Source: a virus. From it: DNA of 25,972 nucleotides. The notes beneath the pieces are model-generated. The model had not been told where the DNA came from, searched no databases, and saw only the letters and a list, made by a program, of their open reading frames with translations. This document shows, piece after piece, positions 1 to 8,607 of the stretch (the first letter of the stretch is position 1; each line of letters starts with the position of its first letter). A program made the position numbers and the translations under genes. Where the stretch lies: positions 1-25,972 of the IMG/VR virus record IMGVR_UViG_3300017776_000159, one strand, 5' to 3'.

Positions 1-1
1 C

Positions 2-370
2 GGAGCAGTAAGTGATTTAAATGAATGTCAGAGAAGGGCAGAAAACCCACCCCTATTTAAGAAAATTGTTGCATCACAATCTGTTGAGCAGGAAGCAATG
101 CAGATATATGCTCACCAAAAAAAAATTCAGGCCCAAGAAAAAGAGCTCCGCACTTTGCTTATGTACCAGTACGGACCAGAGGGCTATAACGAGCTCACGG
201 CTCTCAGGCGAAGTATCAGAGAGAAGCGAGAGAAAACTATTTACGCGCAAGAGAGAAAGCGCAAAGCATTGTTTTGGAATAGCGTGCAAGTAGGTGGAAT
301 TATTGTATTGGCTTACACAAGCTATCAAATTTTTGCGACACTGCTAGGAGCGATCAATGGCAACAGTTAA
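2..370 (+). CDS. Small coiled-coil membrane protein, 5' end uncertain
   Basis: Hypothetical phage protein. The frame is open from the left window edge, so the gene may begin outside it. An internal ATG at 98 has a close AGGA ribosome site and would give 90 residues. Most of the protein is charged, Lys/Glu/Gln-rich helix likely to form a coiled coil. A hydrophobic segment near the C-terminus (VQVGGIIVLAYTSYQIFATLL) looks like one transmembrane helix. It overlaps the next gene by 14 bases and leads a run of three small membrane proteins, so a role in lysis or as a virion-associated membrane protein is plausible. I do not recognise the family with certainty. I prefer the open start because the helical, charged composition continues unbroken upstream of residue 98. 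Confidence 0.6.
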   Translation, partial: GAVSDLNECQRRAENPPLFKKIVASQSVEQEAMQIYAHQKKIQAQEKELRTLLMYQYGPEGYNELTALRRSIREKREKTIYAQERKRKALFWNSVQVGGIIVLAYTSYQIFATLLGAINGNS

Positions 371-563
371 GGAGGCAATATTGAGGTTGGAGGCGCATGA
401 ACGGGAGTGCTCTGTACGCATGGAGATGATCAGTGAGCGGTGCCAAGGCATAGAAAAAAGACTGGATCAAGGCAGTGAGCGGTTTAAAAAAACTGAGGTT
501 ATGCTCTGGGGTATTTACCCTTTAATTATTGGATTATTTTTAATTGAGAAAGGCGTGCTGTGA
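357..563 (+). CDS. Small coiled-coil protein with C-terminal membrane anchor
   Basis: A 68-residue protein. Residues 1-48 are a charged helix (EAILRLEAHERECSVRMEMI and onward), followed by a single transmembrane helix (VMLWGIYPLIIGLFLIEKGVL). This layout resembles XhlA-like accessory lysis proteins, which have an N-terminal coiled coil and a C-terminal anchor, but similarity of layout is all that can be seen. The start is supported by TAGGAG ahead of the ATG. Its end overlaps the start of the holin candidate, so the two are probably translationally coupled. Likely an inner-membrane lysis accessory; the function is inference. Confidence 0.65.
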   Translation: MATVKEAILRLEAHERECSVRMEMISERCQGIEKRLDQGSERFKKTEVMLWGIYPLIIGLFLIEKGVL

Positions 564-934
564 TGTTGAAATTATTAATCGGCCCTATTGCAGATTTGGC
601 AGGCGGCTTTTTAAAAAATAAAGCAGAGCAGGCTAAGGCAAAGCATGAAGCTAAAATGCATGTGATTCAGAATGATGCTGACTGGGAAGCAAAGATGGCA
701 GACGCTTCAGCATCAAGTTGGAAAGACGAATTTTTTTCCATTATTCTAAGCTTGCCCCTGTTTTTTATTGGCTATGCAATAGTGGTAGATGATATGACGA
801 TAATACATAGAGTTGAGCAGGCATTTGCCGCATTAAATAATCTGCCAGATTGGTATCAATATTTATTGTTTATCGCAGTGTCTGCCAGTTTTGGCATTAA
901 AGGCGCTGACAAGATAATGAACATGAGGAAGTGA
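560..934 (+). CDS. Putative holin (3TM / GTA-holin-like)
   Basis: A 124-residue membrane protein that probably forms the inner-membrane lesion releasing the endolysin. The N-terminal segment is hydrophobic (LKLLIGPIADLAGGF). It is followed by a charged helix containing a QNDADWEAKMADASASSWKD stretch, then two clear membrane helices at about residues 56-76 and 98-118. The pattern, including the SSWKDEFF junction before the first strong helix, matches the family of three-TM holins found beside tail genes in many proteobacterial phages and gene transfer agents. The start is GTG 560 or ATG 563; AAAGG upstream suits either. The matching endolysin candidate lies far downstream at 13304, so the lysis genes are split across the late region. 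Confidence 0.7.
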   Translation: MMLKLLIGPIADLAGGFLKNKAEQAKAKHEAKMHVIQNDADWEAKMADASASSWKDEFFSIILSLPLFFIGYAIVVDDMTIIHRVEQAFAALNNLPDWYQYLLFIAVSASFGIKGADKIMNMRK

Positions 935-935
935 A

Positions 936-2441
936 ATGCCCTTAATTAGCTTAACGATTCCTGCGGGGGTTTACAGGCACGGTACTGATCTAGAGTCAGC
1001 TAATCGATGGCGAGATGCCAACTTTATACGTTGGGAGAATAATGCCGTGCGCCCTATTGGTGGGTGGCAAAAGCGTCAGGATATTACTGACAGCGCAAAT
1101 CCAGTTGATATTAACATAGCGGCTCCGGCCAGAGGGGCTGTTAGTTGGATAGACAATAGCTCTAATCCCCACATTGCCGCAGGCACATATAACAAGTTGT
1201 GGCACATTTCCGGTGTGGGCGTAAAAACCGATATTACCCCTGCCGGCTATACTGTTGGCACAATCGACTCTGAACCTAACATTGGTTTTGGCGGTTATTA
1301 TTTTGGGTTAGGTTTGTTTGGTGTTGAGCGCCCTAGCAACAATATTGGCGTAGAGGCTACAACATGGGCGGTAGATACTTGGGGCGAGTACTTAGTGGCG
1401 TGCGCTAATAGTGACGGCAAGTTATACGAGTGGACCCTAAACACAGCCAACCCTGCCGCAGTCATTGCAAATGCTCCAACCAACAACAGCGCTTTAGTGG
1501 TTACTGAAGAACGGTTTTTGTTTGCTCTAGGTGCAGGGGGTAATCCTCGAAAGGTGCAGTGGTGTGACCGTGAAGATAATACTGACTGGGCTCCAACGGC
1601 ACTAAACCAAGCAGGCGACATTGAGCTACAGTCAAACGGTGAAATACAGTTAGGTATAAACACCAGAGGTAGGACACTAATCCTGACCACCACAGACGCT
1701 CATGCGGCTACGTACAGCGGTCCTCCCGTGGTTTACGGATTTGAGAGGGTAGGCACAGCCTGTGGAGCGATAAGCCGGCACTGCGCAATAGCTATCGATG
1801 AGGGCGCATTCTGGATGGGCTATAACGGGTTTTTCGCATACAACGGTTCAGCCGTAGTGGAGATGCCCTGCGATGTACATGATTATATTTTTAAGGACAT
1901 AAACAAGGCAGAGCAGTCTAAGGTGACCTGCGTTGATAACAGCCAGTTTAATGAGCTGTGGTGGTTCTACCCAAGCGGGTCGAGTAATGAGAATGATCGA
2001 TACGTTGTTTACGACTACAAAGAACGGCACTGGAATATCGGTACGTTATCCCGTACATCTGCAATAGATTTGGGCGTGTTTACAAACCCAATATGGTTTG
2101 CGCCAAATGGCGATGTATATAATCACGAGTTAAATTACGCGCATGATGGCGAGCTTCCCTTTGTAGAGAGCGGTCCTGTATCGATAGGGAATGGCAACGA
2201 AATAATGAAGGTCAACGAGATTATTCCTGACGAAAGCAACTTGGGAGATATCATGTTAACTTTTAAAACGCGATTTTATCCTACATCTGAAGAATACTCT
2301 TACGGTCCATTTACCATGCTAAACCCAACTGGCGTTAGATTCCAAGGCAGGCAAGTGCGAATGCGTATTACTGGTGTTGAGCTCAATGATTGGAAGGCAG
2401 GAACCATGCGCATCAATGCGACAGCAGGAGGCGAGCGATGA
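936..2441 (+). CDS. Putative tail hub/nozzle structural protein
   Basis: A 501-residue virion protein. The opening (MPLISLTIPAGVYRHGTD, then RWRDANFIRWENNAVRPIGGW) is characteristic of a widespread phage structural family encoded next to ejection proteins. The rest is beta-rich with repeated aromatic/Gly blades (ARGAVSWIDN, AAGTYNKLWHI, GEYLVACANSDGKLYEW, AFWMGYNGFFAYNG). This suggests a beta-propeller like that of the short-tail nozzle proteins P22 gp10 and T7 gp12. Assignment to nozzle or hub is inference from the fold pattern and position; it could be another tail protein. The ribosome site GAGGAAG precedes ATG 936. It overlaps the next gene by ATGA, indicating translational coupling. Confidence 0.6.
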   Translation: MPLISLTIPAGVYRHGTDLESANRWRDANFIRWENNAVRPIGGWQKRQDITDSANPVDINIAAPARGAVSWIDNSSNPHIAAGTYNKLWHISGVGVKTDITPAGYTVGTIDSEPNIGFGGYYFGLGLFGVERPSNNIGVEATTWAVDTWGEYLVACANSDGKLYEWTLNTANPAAVIANAPTNNSALVVTEERFLFALGAGGNPRKVQWCDREDNTDWAPTALNQAGDIELQSNGEIQLGINTRGRTLILTTTDAHAATYSGPPVVYGFERVGTACGAISRHCAIAIDEGAFWMGYNGFFAYNGSAVVEMPCDVHDYIFKDINKAEQSKVTCVDNSQFNELWWFYPSGSSNENDRYVVYDYKERHWNIGTLSRTSAIDLGVFTNPIWFAPNGDVYNHELNYAHDGELPFVESGPVSIGNGNEIMKVNEIIPDESNLGDIMLTFKTRFYPTSEEYSYGPFTMLNPTGVRFQGRQVRMRITGVELNDWKAGTMRINATAGGER

Positions 2442-3100
2442 GTTTGGCAGAAAGACCACCTTCAGCCGGTAGAACTGAGTATCGCAGATGGGCTGAGAGA
2501 CTTAATGATTTTTTGACTCGCACAAAAAGCAAACTGGCTACCTTGGTCTCTGGCGACAATGCTAGTGAAAACGGAACGCTTTTATGGGACCGCGATGGCT
2601 ATCCTGTGGTAGCAAAAGAAGGAGAGTGGCGGCAGGTTGTGCTAAGTAATGGTTTTGGTAGCTTTACAGCAGGGCCAACTATCAATGTTAATTTTCCAAA
2701 CACGGAATTAGCGGTGCCGTGGTCAAGGGCTGTCTCGACTCGCGGTGGCATTTCACTAGACCCAACAGATAACACAAAAATTAAAATTTCAGAGGCAGGA
2801 GTTTACAATTTTGCAGGTCACGCGCAAATAACCTCAAACAGCACTACCGATAAAACAGTGTGGTTGTGGTATCAGGTAAATAACACCGATGATAAGTATG
2901 CTAGGCAGTATACTATTCACGACAACAATCGCCCCAAGATAATACCTTTGAACGAGCAAATTGAACTGCCATCAGATTGCTATGTGCAATTACGATTTGC
3001 CGCAAGCGCCACGAATGTGTATCTGGATTTAAGTCCTTCCGGCACGTTCCATCCTGTATCGGAGGCGGTGTACATAACAGTAACTCGCGTACTCCAATAA
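2438..3100 (+). CDS. Virion protein with C1q/TNF-like C-terminal domain
   Basis: A 220-residue protein. The start at 2438 is chosen because ATG overlaps the upstream stop (ATGA) and follows AGGAGG; an in-frame start at 2390 would run deep into the previous gene. The N-terminal 45 residues are basic helix. From about residue 75 the sequence alternates beta strands (ISLDPTDNTKIKISEAGVYN, FAGHAQI, KTVWLWYQVNN, QLRFAAS, VYITVTRVLQ). The 'I.I.EAGVYNFAGHAQI' pattern and the C-terminal strand are typical of C1q/TNF-like jelly rolls used as trimeric tips in phage fibres. Probably a short fibre, tail tip or decoration protein. No other fibre gene is visible in the window, so it is a receptor-binding candidate. 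Confidence 0.6.
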   Translation: MSLAERPPSAGRTEYRRWAERLNDFLTRTKSKLATLVSGDNASENGTLLWDRDGYPVVAKEGEWRQVVLSNGFGSFTAGPTINVNFPNTELAVPWSRAVSTRGGISLDPTDNTKIKISEAGVYNFAGHAQITSNSTTDKTVWLWYQVNNTDDKYARQYTIHDNNRPKIIPLNEQIELPSDCYVQLRFAASATNVYLDLSPSGTFHPVSEAVYITVTRVLQ

Positions 3101-3109
3101 TGGTATAAT
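3101..3109 (+). promoter_or_regulatory. Extended -10 promoter candidate TGGTATAATC
   Basis: TGGTATAAT starts at the base after the stop codon of the upstream gene. The expected transcription start is near 3116, giving a short leader that contains AAGGAG before ATG 3138. There is no good -35 hexamer. The same string occurs at three other gene borders in the window. Confidence 0.55.
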
Positions 3110-3137
3110 CAGCGCTTCTAAGGAGCAGGTTTAACAA

Positions 3138-3509
3138 ATGGCCGCAACTATCAATGATGAGCTAGAACGCTGTAAGGATTGGATTGAGAGCGCCCTAGAA
3201 TACTCTGGGGGCACGCACAACTGGAACGATATTGTTGAGGGAATACACAACCTCAGATATCAATTTTGGCCTGCCGAAAAAGGCTGTGCGGTTACAGAGA
3301 TAATTGTTTTTCCGCAGAAAAAGATATTTCATGTTTTTTTAGCGGGTGGAGAGATGGAGCAGATTGTCGATATGAACGACTCTGCAGTGCAGTTTGCAAA
3401 GTCTCAGGGTTGCTCAGGAATGAGTATAGCGGGCCGCAAAGGGTGGTCTAGAGTTTTAAAAGATAAAGGGTGGAAGGAGTCTTTCACTACATTAGCGCAG
3501 GAGATTTAG
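3138..3509 (+). CDS. Conserved phage protein, T7 gp13-like internal virion candidate
   Basis: A 123-residue protein with an alpha/beta layout. An N-terminal helix (INDELERCKDWIESALEYSG) is followed by strands (VTEIIVFPQKKIFHVFLAGG) and helices ending in GCSGMSIAGRKGWSRVLKDK. The pattern is reminiscent of a degenerate GNAT fold. It matches a short protein commonly encoded just before internal virion proteins in podoviruses, of which T7 gp13 is the known example. The role is not proven; an acyltransferase is an alternative but no clear acetyl-CoA loop is visible. It has its own promoter candidate (TGGTATAAT at 3101) and ribosome site (AAGGAG). Confidence 0.55.
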   Translation: MAATINDELERCKDWIESALEYSGGTHNWNDIVEGIHNLRYQFWPAEKGCAVTEIIVFPQKKIFHVFLAGGEMEQIVDMNDSAVQFAKSQGCSGMSIAGRKGWSRVLKDKGWKESFTTLAQEI

Positions 3510-3510
3510 A

Positions 3511-3948
3511 ATGAGTGGCGGCAAAGGCGGTAGCCAAACAACGGAAGCAAGCATTCCAGACTGGGCAAAAGAGCCCACAATCAGAAATTTAGCACGGGCA
3601 GAAGAAGCTCAGCAGATAGGCTATATGCCTTACATGGGCCCTGACCTAGCGGCATTTAATCCTACGCAAACGCAAGCCATGCAACAAAACATTAATGCGG
3701 CCCAAGCGTTTGGTTTGGCGGCACCATCCTCGCTTCTAGAGGGTATGCCTGAAGCACAACAGTTTGCAGGCGGCATGATGGGCTACTCTGCGTTTCCAAT
3801 TTTTGAGCAGGCTCAGCAAGAGCTCGCGGCACGAAACCCACAACAGCAGGCGGCATACGATGCATTGTTTGGCGGTGGGGCTCAATCAACGAGCTCGCCT
3901 AATATGCCATATGGCCGGCCACCACTTAATCTTGGGAGGTTTAGCTAA
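3511..3948 (+). CDS. Internal virion / ejection-associated protein
   Basis: A 145-residue, Gln/Ala/Met/Gly-rich soluble protein opening with MSGGKGGSQTTEASIPDWAK, followed by a motif around YMPYMGPDLAAFNPTQTQAM. This opening is typical of proteins encoded between tail and portal genes in many marine and freshwater podovirus-like genomes, where they are virion components. It starts one base after the upstream stop with GGAG in the preceding codons. Its stop overlaps the next ATG by one base (TAATG). Probably ejected with, or lining, the portal/tail channel; that role is inference. Confidence 0.55.
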   Translation: MSGGKGGSQTTEASIPDWAKEPTIRNLARAEEAQQIGYMPYMGPDLAAFNPTQTQAMQQNINAAQAFGLAAPSSLLEGMPEAQQFAGGMMGYSAFPIFEQAQQELAARNPQQQAAYDALFGGGAQSTSSPNMPYGRPPLNLGRFS

Positions 3949-4754
3949 TGGGTATGGCACAAGCACAAGGTCCAAACACGATGGCTCAGGCTCAAGGGCC
4001 TAATACTATGACCGCGCCCGCACCGGCAGGCCCTAACGTCAATCAACTGGCAATGCAGGGTATTCAGGGCGGTATGCAGGGTACGATGGCGGCAGGGGCG
4101 TATCAGCCTATGCAAGTGCAGGCAGGACAATTAGCCGGCACAGACTTAGCGTCATATGAGAACCCCTATACTCAGTCTGTAGTAGACGCTCAGGCGGCAG
4201 ACGTTATGCGCAATGCTCAGATCGGGTTAAACCAGTTAGGCGCTCAGATGGGCTCAGCAGGAGCATTTGGCGGCTCTCGACATGGCGTTGCTATGGGCGA
4301 GCTTGGCCGTGGTGCACTAAGCACGATTGGTCAGCAGTCAGCGTCTTTGCGTCAGGCCGGATTCAACCAAGCACAGCAGGCGGCTCAGGCAGATATCGCT
4401 AGGACCATGCAGGCAGACTTGGCTAATCAGGCGGCAGGTCAGCAACAGGCCAACAGAATGCTTGGAGCGTCACAGCAACTAGCCAACATTGGCAACTTAG
4501 GATTTGGCATGGGTCAGACCATACAGCAGAACCTGATGAACCAAGGCAATATGCAACAGCTCGCACAACAGCAGTTGATCGATGCGGCTAAACAACAATT
4601 TGCCGGCTACACTGGAGCACCCGCAGAGACTATCAATTATGTGTCTCAGGCACTTGGCGCGTCACCGATTCCGCAGTCCCAAACCACTAGCAAAAATCCT
4701 GGCCTCTTTGACTATTTATCGCTTGGAGCTAGTGCGGCAGGAGCGTTCATGTGA
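3948..4754 (+). CDS. Internal virion protein, Ala/Gln/Gly-rich
   Basis: A 268-residue protein of strongly biased composition (Ala, Gln, Gly, Met). The first 15 residues contain a duplicated MAQAQGPNT unit, a short tandem repeat. The centre is a long predicted amphipathic helix (around SLRQAGFNQAQQAAQADIAR), preceded by a Gly-rich turn (GSAGAFGGSRHGVA). The C-terminus ends in a hydrophobic Gly/Ala tail (FDYLSLGASAAGAFM). Such proteins behave as membrane-active ejection proteins in short-tailed phages. Together with the 3511 gene it may represent one ancestral protein split in two, because they overlap by one base and share composition. Confidence 0.5.
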   Translation: MGMAQAQGPNTMAQAQGPNTMTAPAPAGPNVNQLAMQGIQGGMQGTMAAGAYQPMQVQAGQLAGTDLASYENPYTQSVVDAQAADVMRNAQIGLNQLGAQMGSAGAFGGSRHGVAMGELGRGALSTIGQQSASLRQAGFNQAQQAAQADIARTMQADLANQAAGQQQANRMLGASQQLANIGNLGFGMGQTIQQNLMNQGNMQQLAQQQLIDAAKQQFAGYTGAPAETINYVSQALGASPIPQSQTTSKNPGLFDYLSLGASAAGAFM

Positions 4755-5188
4755 TGGATATGACTAGAGAGGATATGCTCCGCAAAATCATGCAGAGCGC
4801 CAAGATGGTAAAGCCAGAGGATATGGCAGGAATGACCGCGACAGCAGGACCAATTGAAAACCTGCAGATCACAGCAAAAATGTCAGGGGTAACTCCAGAC
4901 GGAGGCATTGATAATGTAGCGCAGGCTATTGCTGACGCAGGTACATCTCCAGAAGGTCTTGCTATGGTTCAAGAGGGCATGAGCGGAGATGGTATGTCGT
5001 TTGACCCTGCTAAGTTTGCTGAGATGTATGCGGCAATGCCATCAGCCGGTCCGGTGGCCCCAGAGATGCTTGGATTAATTCAGGGCGCAGGATTTTCCCC
5101 AATGCAGGCGGCACCAGCAAATTATTTAACGCCTGTTAACTCAGGGCTTATGGATTTATTGAGAGCTCAGCAACAAGGCAGAATGTGA
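4751..5188 (+). CDS. Small virion-associated protein, unknown
   Basis: A 145-residue, Met/Ala/Pro-rich acidic protein (MDMTREDMLRKIMQSAKMVK, then repeated Gly/Ala turns). It has no recognisable catalytic motif. Start GTG 4751 is spaced seven bases from AGGAG; ATG 4754, overlapping the upstream TGA, is an equally possible start and costs one residue. It sits inside the internal virion protein block and shares that block's Met/Ala/Gln bias, so a minor structural or ejection role is likely. Confidence 0.5.
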   Translation: MMDMTREDMLRKIMQSAKMVKPEDMAGMTATAGPIENLQITAKMSGVTPDGGIDNVAQAIADAGTSPEGLAMVQEGMSGDGMSFDPAKFAEMYAAMPSAGPVAPEMLGLIQGAGFSPMQAAPANYLTPVNSGLMDLLRAQQQGRM

Positions 5189-5195
5189 GGATATA

Positions 5196-6434
5196 ATGGC
5201 TAACGGTATTTTGAGTGTAGACGCTCTAATCGAGCAGGAAAGGTTAAAGCGTGCAAACCAAGCGCTGTTAACAAACCCCAACCAATCAGTTAACCCGATT
5301 ACTGCGGGAGATATCCCTGCGCTAATACAGCAGGGCCAAAACTCTGTGCAACCACAGCCAATGATGTCACCTGCAATTCCAAGTGCGCCTTTTAATCCTC
5401 CGCAGGCACAGAAAAAGCCAAACTTTTTACAGCGCATCGGTCAGGGGCTAAAAGACCCTACTACGCTAACAGCATTAGGCGCGGCATTTAATCAGATGAC
5501 GCTCAACCCAAATGCACAGCTACAACAGCGTGCTAGTGATATGCTTGCAGTCAGAGCGTTAAAGGATCAGTCCAATCAAACAATTAAAATGTTAATGGAA
5601 AGCGGTGATCCACAGGCTATGGAAGTAGCCAAGCTAATCGAAGCCGATCCTACAAATGCAAAATCATATGTGCAGGCATATATGACCTCTAGGCTAAGAG
5701 CGCCAAAAGAGACTTACACGCAAATGACTGGCGCACAAATCAACAAGATGACGGGCGTGGAGGCTTACGAGCCAAATGCAGTCTTTAATGTAGCGTCAGA
5801 CTCAGGCAAGGTGTCTCAGGTTGGTGGTGGCGGTGTTGCGATTGATCTAGGTGGCGATGAGCCGCAAGGTCTGGTGGCACTAGATAAGGCCTACGCAAAA
5901 GATCATCTGGATTGGACTAGAGGCGGTGGCTCAGATATGGGAGCTCAAGTAGCGCAAATTAATACCGTGCTACAGCAACTGGAGAAAGGCGCAGAGCTAA
6001 CAGGCCCTACCATTGGCTTGATCAATAATGTTGGACTGCTTGGTCTGGTTAATCCAGACGCTCAGGATGCCAAAGAGCAAGTTGAAGAAGTGGTGCAGAG
6101 AAACTTGAGGCTAGTGCTTGGCGCACAGTTTACAGAGAAGGAAGGCGAGCGTTTGATTTCCCGCGCTTACAACCCAATGTTATCTCCAGAGAAAAATATT
6201 GCACGCTTGAGAAAGCTGTATCTTCAAATGGAGGTTTCGCGCAAACAGCGTGAGGCGATGGCCGACTACTTTGGCACAAACTATACTCTCCGTGGCTATG
6301 AAGGCCCACAGCCAAATATTGCTGACTTCTACACCGCGCTGTCTGGTTTGAGTGTAGGTCAGGTCGTTAATGGGTACGAGTACCTTGGGGGTGACCGCAT
6401 GATTGAAAGCAACTGGAAAAAAGTAGGCCCATAA
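5196..6434 (+). CDS. Internal virion / DNA ejection protein
   Basis: A 412-residue protein. The N-terminal 75 residues are Pro/Gln-rich and probably disordered. The middle is helical (LKDQSNQTIKMLMESGDPQA and following). A C-terminal helical module contains FTEKEGERLISRAYNP, then LSPEKNIARLRKLYLQMEVS. I recognise this motif from ejection or tail-lumen proteins of many short-tailed phages. It has no transmembrane helix. GAGG precedes ATG 5196, and only seven bases separate it from the upstream gene. It probably leaves the virion with the DNA. Confidence 0.6.
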   Translation: MANGILSVDALIEQERLKRANQALLTNPNQSVNPITAGDIPALIQQGQNSVQPQPMMSPAIPSAPFNPPQAQKKPNFLQRIGQGLKDPTTLTALGAAFNQMTLNPNAQLQQRASDMLAVRALKDQSNQTIKMLMESGDPQAMEVAKLIEADPTNAKSYVQAYMTSRLRAPKETYTQMTGAQINKMTGVEAYEPNAVFNVASDSGKVSQVGGGGVAIDLGGDEPQGLVALDKAYAKDHLDWTRGGGSDMGAQVAQINTVLQQLEKGAELTGPTIGLINNVGLLGLVNPDAQDAKEQVEEVVQRNLRLVLGAQFTEKEGERLISRAYNPMLSPEKNIARLRKLYLQMEVSRKQREAMADYFGTNYTLRGYEGPQPNIADFYTALSGLSVGQVVNGYEYLGGDRMIESNWKKVGP

Positions 6435-6435
6435 T

Positions 6436-8595
6436 ATGACTGATCAAAAACCGTGGACAATCCAGAATCCGGATGAGAGGTTGCCTTGGACCATTCCTGA
6501 AGATGAAGCGGACACCTCTGTTGATCTGTCAGCATTTACCAATACAATCATGGAGCTACCAGACGGAACGCGATTCCTGCAAGATATAAAGGGCAAGAGA
6601 GTTGCGGTTGTCGATCCTGCAGGCAATGTCAATGTCGATCAACAACAAGCTCGATCATTACTTGCACAGCAGTTTCAAAAAAGTGCAGACATACAGCGTG
6701 TAACACAAAGTCCAGTAACAGCAGGCGCTGTAAAGTCTTTGATGAGCATTCCCTATGCAGGCGAAGGGCTTGATGAGTTGGTGGGGCTCGCAGGAGGTGA
6801 TCCAGAAGCCATTAGGTCTTTAAAGCGTGGTGTAGAGGAGGGTTACCCCATTCCATCTGCGCTTGGCAAAACAGCGGGCATTATGACTGGTATTGCGGGC
6901 GCATCTAGATTGCCTGTTATGAACACAACTAGCAAAACAGAGGCGGCTGTTAAATATGGCGGCACTGGCTTGCTGTTTGGCGCATCAGAAGGCGGGTCGT
7001 CTGGCTACTTGTCCGGAACGGGTGGCCCCGCTGATCCAAGTAGAATACAGGGATTACAGTCAGGAGCAACATGGGGCGCGGGACTGGGCTTGCCTCTGGG
7101 TATGTTGGGCGGGACTGTACAGCAGGCGGTATCAGAGAAAGGTCTACGGGCGTTTGGCAATGACGTAGCGCAAAAACTAGGAGTTAGTCCAGACGCAGGC
7201 GTAATTATTGCGCAAAGCTTAAACCTTGGCGTTACTCTGGAGGAGGCAATTGCTAACATTAGGCGGGCGGGCGATCAGGGCATGATTGCAGACGCAGATA
7301 TTGCCGTACAGCGACTGTTAGGTGCCGCTAGCAATCTGGGGTCACCGCAGGCCGCAAGAAATGTACAGGTTGTTCCAGAGCGCGTTGTAGAGCGTCAGAA
7401 GGGACTTGCAACATATATGGATGAGGCGCTAGGGCCACCCCCAGTAGGTCAGCAGACAGCAATGGAGGCCGCTAGACGAAGGACCGCGCAACCAAGACAG
7501 CAGGCATATGATGAGGCCTTTAATACGCCTATTGATTACGCCTCGCCTTCCGGAATAAAACTTGAAACCGTGCTCAGCCGTGTATCAAGCATTGAGCCTA
7601 AAGTGATGAGTGAGGCGATAGAGCAAGCCAATAAGAATATGCTGACAGAAGGAGTATCTAATCAGCAGATCATGGCAGACATTGCAGAAGATGGAACCGT
7701 GACATTTAGAGAAATGCCCAACTTAATACAGGTTGATGCGATTAAAAAGGCACTGCAGGCCATTGCCAATCAATCAGTAGATAATATTGGACAAGTTACA
7801 CAGCAGGGAAGGCGCACTGCACTGTTAGCGACTGAATTAAGGGATGCGGCTGTAGAGGCGGTGCCAACATATGCCAGAGCTCTGGAGCTGGGTCAGTCCA
7901 CCATTAGAGAGCAGGGTGCATTAGCAACTAGCGGAGCATTGCTCAGACCAAGAACCAGTGTCGAAGATGTGATACAGTTGGTTCGCGGAGCGGATCTAGA
8001 AACTCGCACAGCTTTGCAAACTAGCCTGCGCATGGAAATTGACAACTTGATTGGCGAAATTAGAACAAGCTTTTTACAGGGTGGCGATACACAGATTAAG
8101 CAGGCCAACAAATTATTAACTGAATTATTTGTGCCCAATAACATTAAAAAGATAAAACTTATTTTGGGCGATGAGGGCTACAATGCATTGAGGCCTAAGC
8201 TAGATGAGGTTGCCTCCGCTTTAAAACTGCAAGGGCAAATTAAAGAGGGCTCACCGACAGCGCCAAGAATAGAGCTTGCCAAAAAAGTGGAAACTGCTGT
8301 GCGTGATGGCGTTGTTGAATCCATGAAGCGAGCTGAGGTGCCTGCTACGCTAAAAGGCATAATACAAAACGTCACAGGCGCAACAGAGGAAGCATATCAA
8401 GCAAGGCAAAACGAGCTGTTAGGTGAGATTGTTCAAGGCCTCACACAAAAGCGTGGTGCTGACGCAGAAGCCGCATTAAGATATATACAGGAAGCGCTAA
8501 CCGGTCAACAGCTAAGCGAGGCCAAGGTTGCATTCATTGCTAACACTGCAAGGCGAGCACTGGTTGGCACGGGCAGAGAATTAGAGTCAGAGTAA
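6436..8595 (+). CDS. Large internal virion / ejection protein
   Basis: A 719-residue protein. The first 100 residues include a small beta region (TRFLQDIKGKRVAVVDPAGN). Residues about 130-230 are Gly/Ala-rich and moderately hydrophobic (GKTAGIMTGIAGASRLP, then KYGGTGLLFGASEGGSSG, then GAGLGLPLGMLGG). This is the kind of segment that can insert in a membrane. The remaining 490 residues are predominantly helical and charged. Size, composition and position directly before the portal match the large pore-forming ejection proteins of P22-like and related phages. No lysozyme or transglycosylase motif is visible. The ribosome site is weak, so translational coupling to the gene ending two bases earlier is likely. 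Confidence 0.6.
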   Translation: MTDQKPWTIQNPDERLPWTIPEDEADTSVDLSAFTNTIMELPDGTRFLQDIKGKRVAVVDPAGNVNVDQQQARSLLAQQFQKSADIQRVTQSPVTAGAVKSLMSIPYAGEGLDELVGLAGGDPEAIRSLKRGVEEGYPIPSALGKTAGIMTGIAGASRLPVMNTTSKTEAAVKYGGTGLLFGASEGGSSGYLSGTGGPADPSRIQGLQSGATWGAGLGLPLGMLGGTVQQAVSEKGLRAFGNDVAQKLGVSPDAGVIIAQSLNLGVTLEEAIANIRRAGDQGMIADADIAVQRLLGAASNLGSPQAARNVQVVPERVVERQKGLATYMDEALGPPPVGQQTAMEAARRRTAQPRQQAYDEAFNTPIDYASPSGIKLETVLSRVSSIEPKVMSEAIEQANKNMLTEGVSNQQIMADIAEDGTVTFREMPNLIQVDAIKKALQAIANQSVDNIGQVTQQGRRTALLATELRDAAVEAVPTYARALELGQSTIREQGALATSGALLRPRTSVEDVIQLVRGADLETRTALQTSLRMEIDNLIGEIRTSFLQGGDTQIKQANKLLTELFVPNNIKKIKLILGDEGYNALRPKLDEVASALKLQGQIKEGSPTAPRIELAKKVETAVRDGVVESMKRAEVPATLKGIIQNVTGATEEAYQARQNELLGEIVQGLTQKRGADAEAALRYIQEALTGQQLSEAKVAFIANTARRALVGTGRELESE

Positions 8596-8607
8596 AAATA
8601 GGTATAT

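Noticed and set aside
1298-1693. 131-residue minus-strand frame inside the tail gene
   Set aside because: Antisense shadow of a well-supported structural gene, without a start signal.
2227-2233. CTGACGA as another hammerhead core
   Set aside because: No complementary helix II followed by GAAA and no helix III; it lies within the tail gene. The copies at 15424, 17675 and 24601 (CTGATGA) and the minus-strand copy near 16946 fail for the same reasons.
3803-4003. Alternative-frame small proteins in the Gln/Ala-rich virion genes
   Set aside because: Biased codons create open alternative frames; none has a ribosome site or sensible composition.
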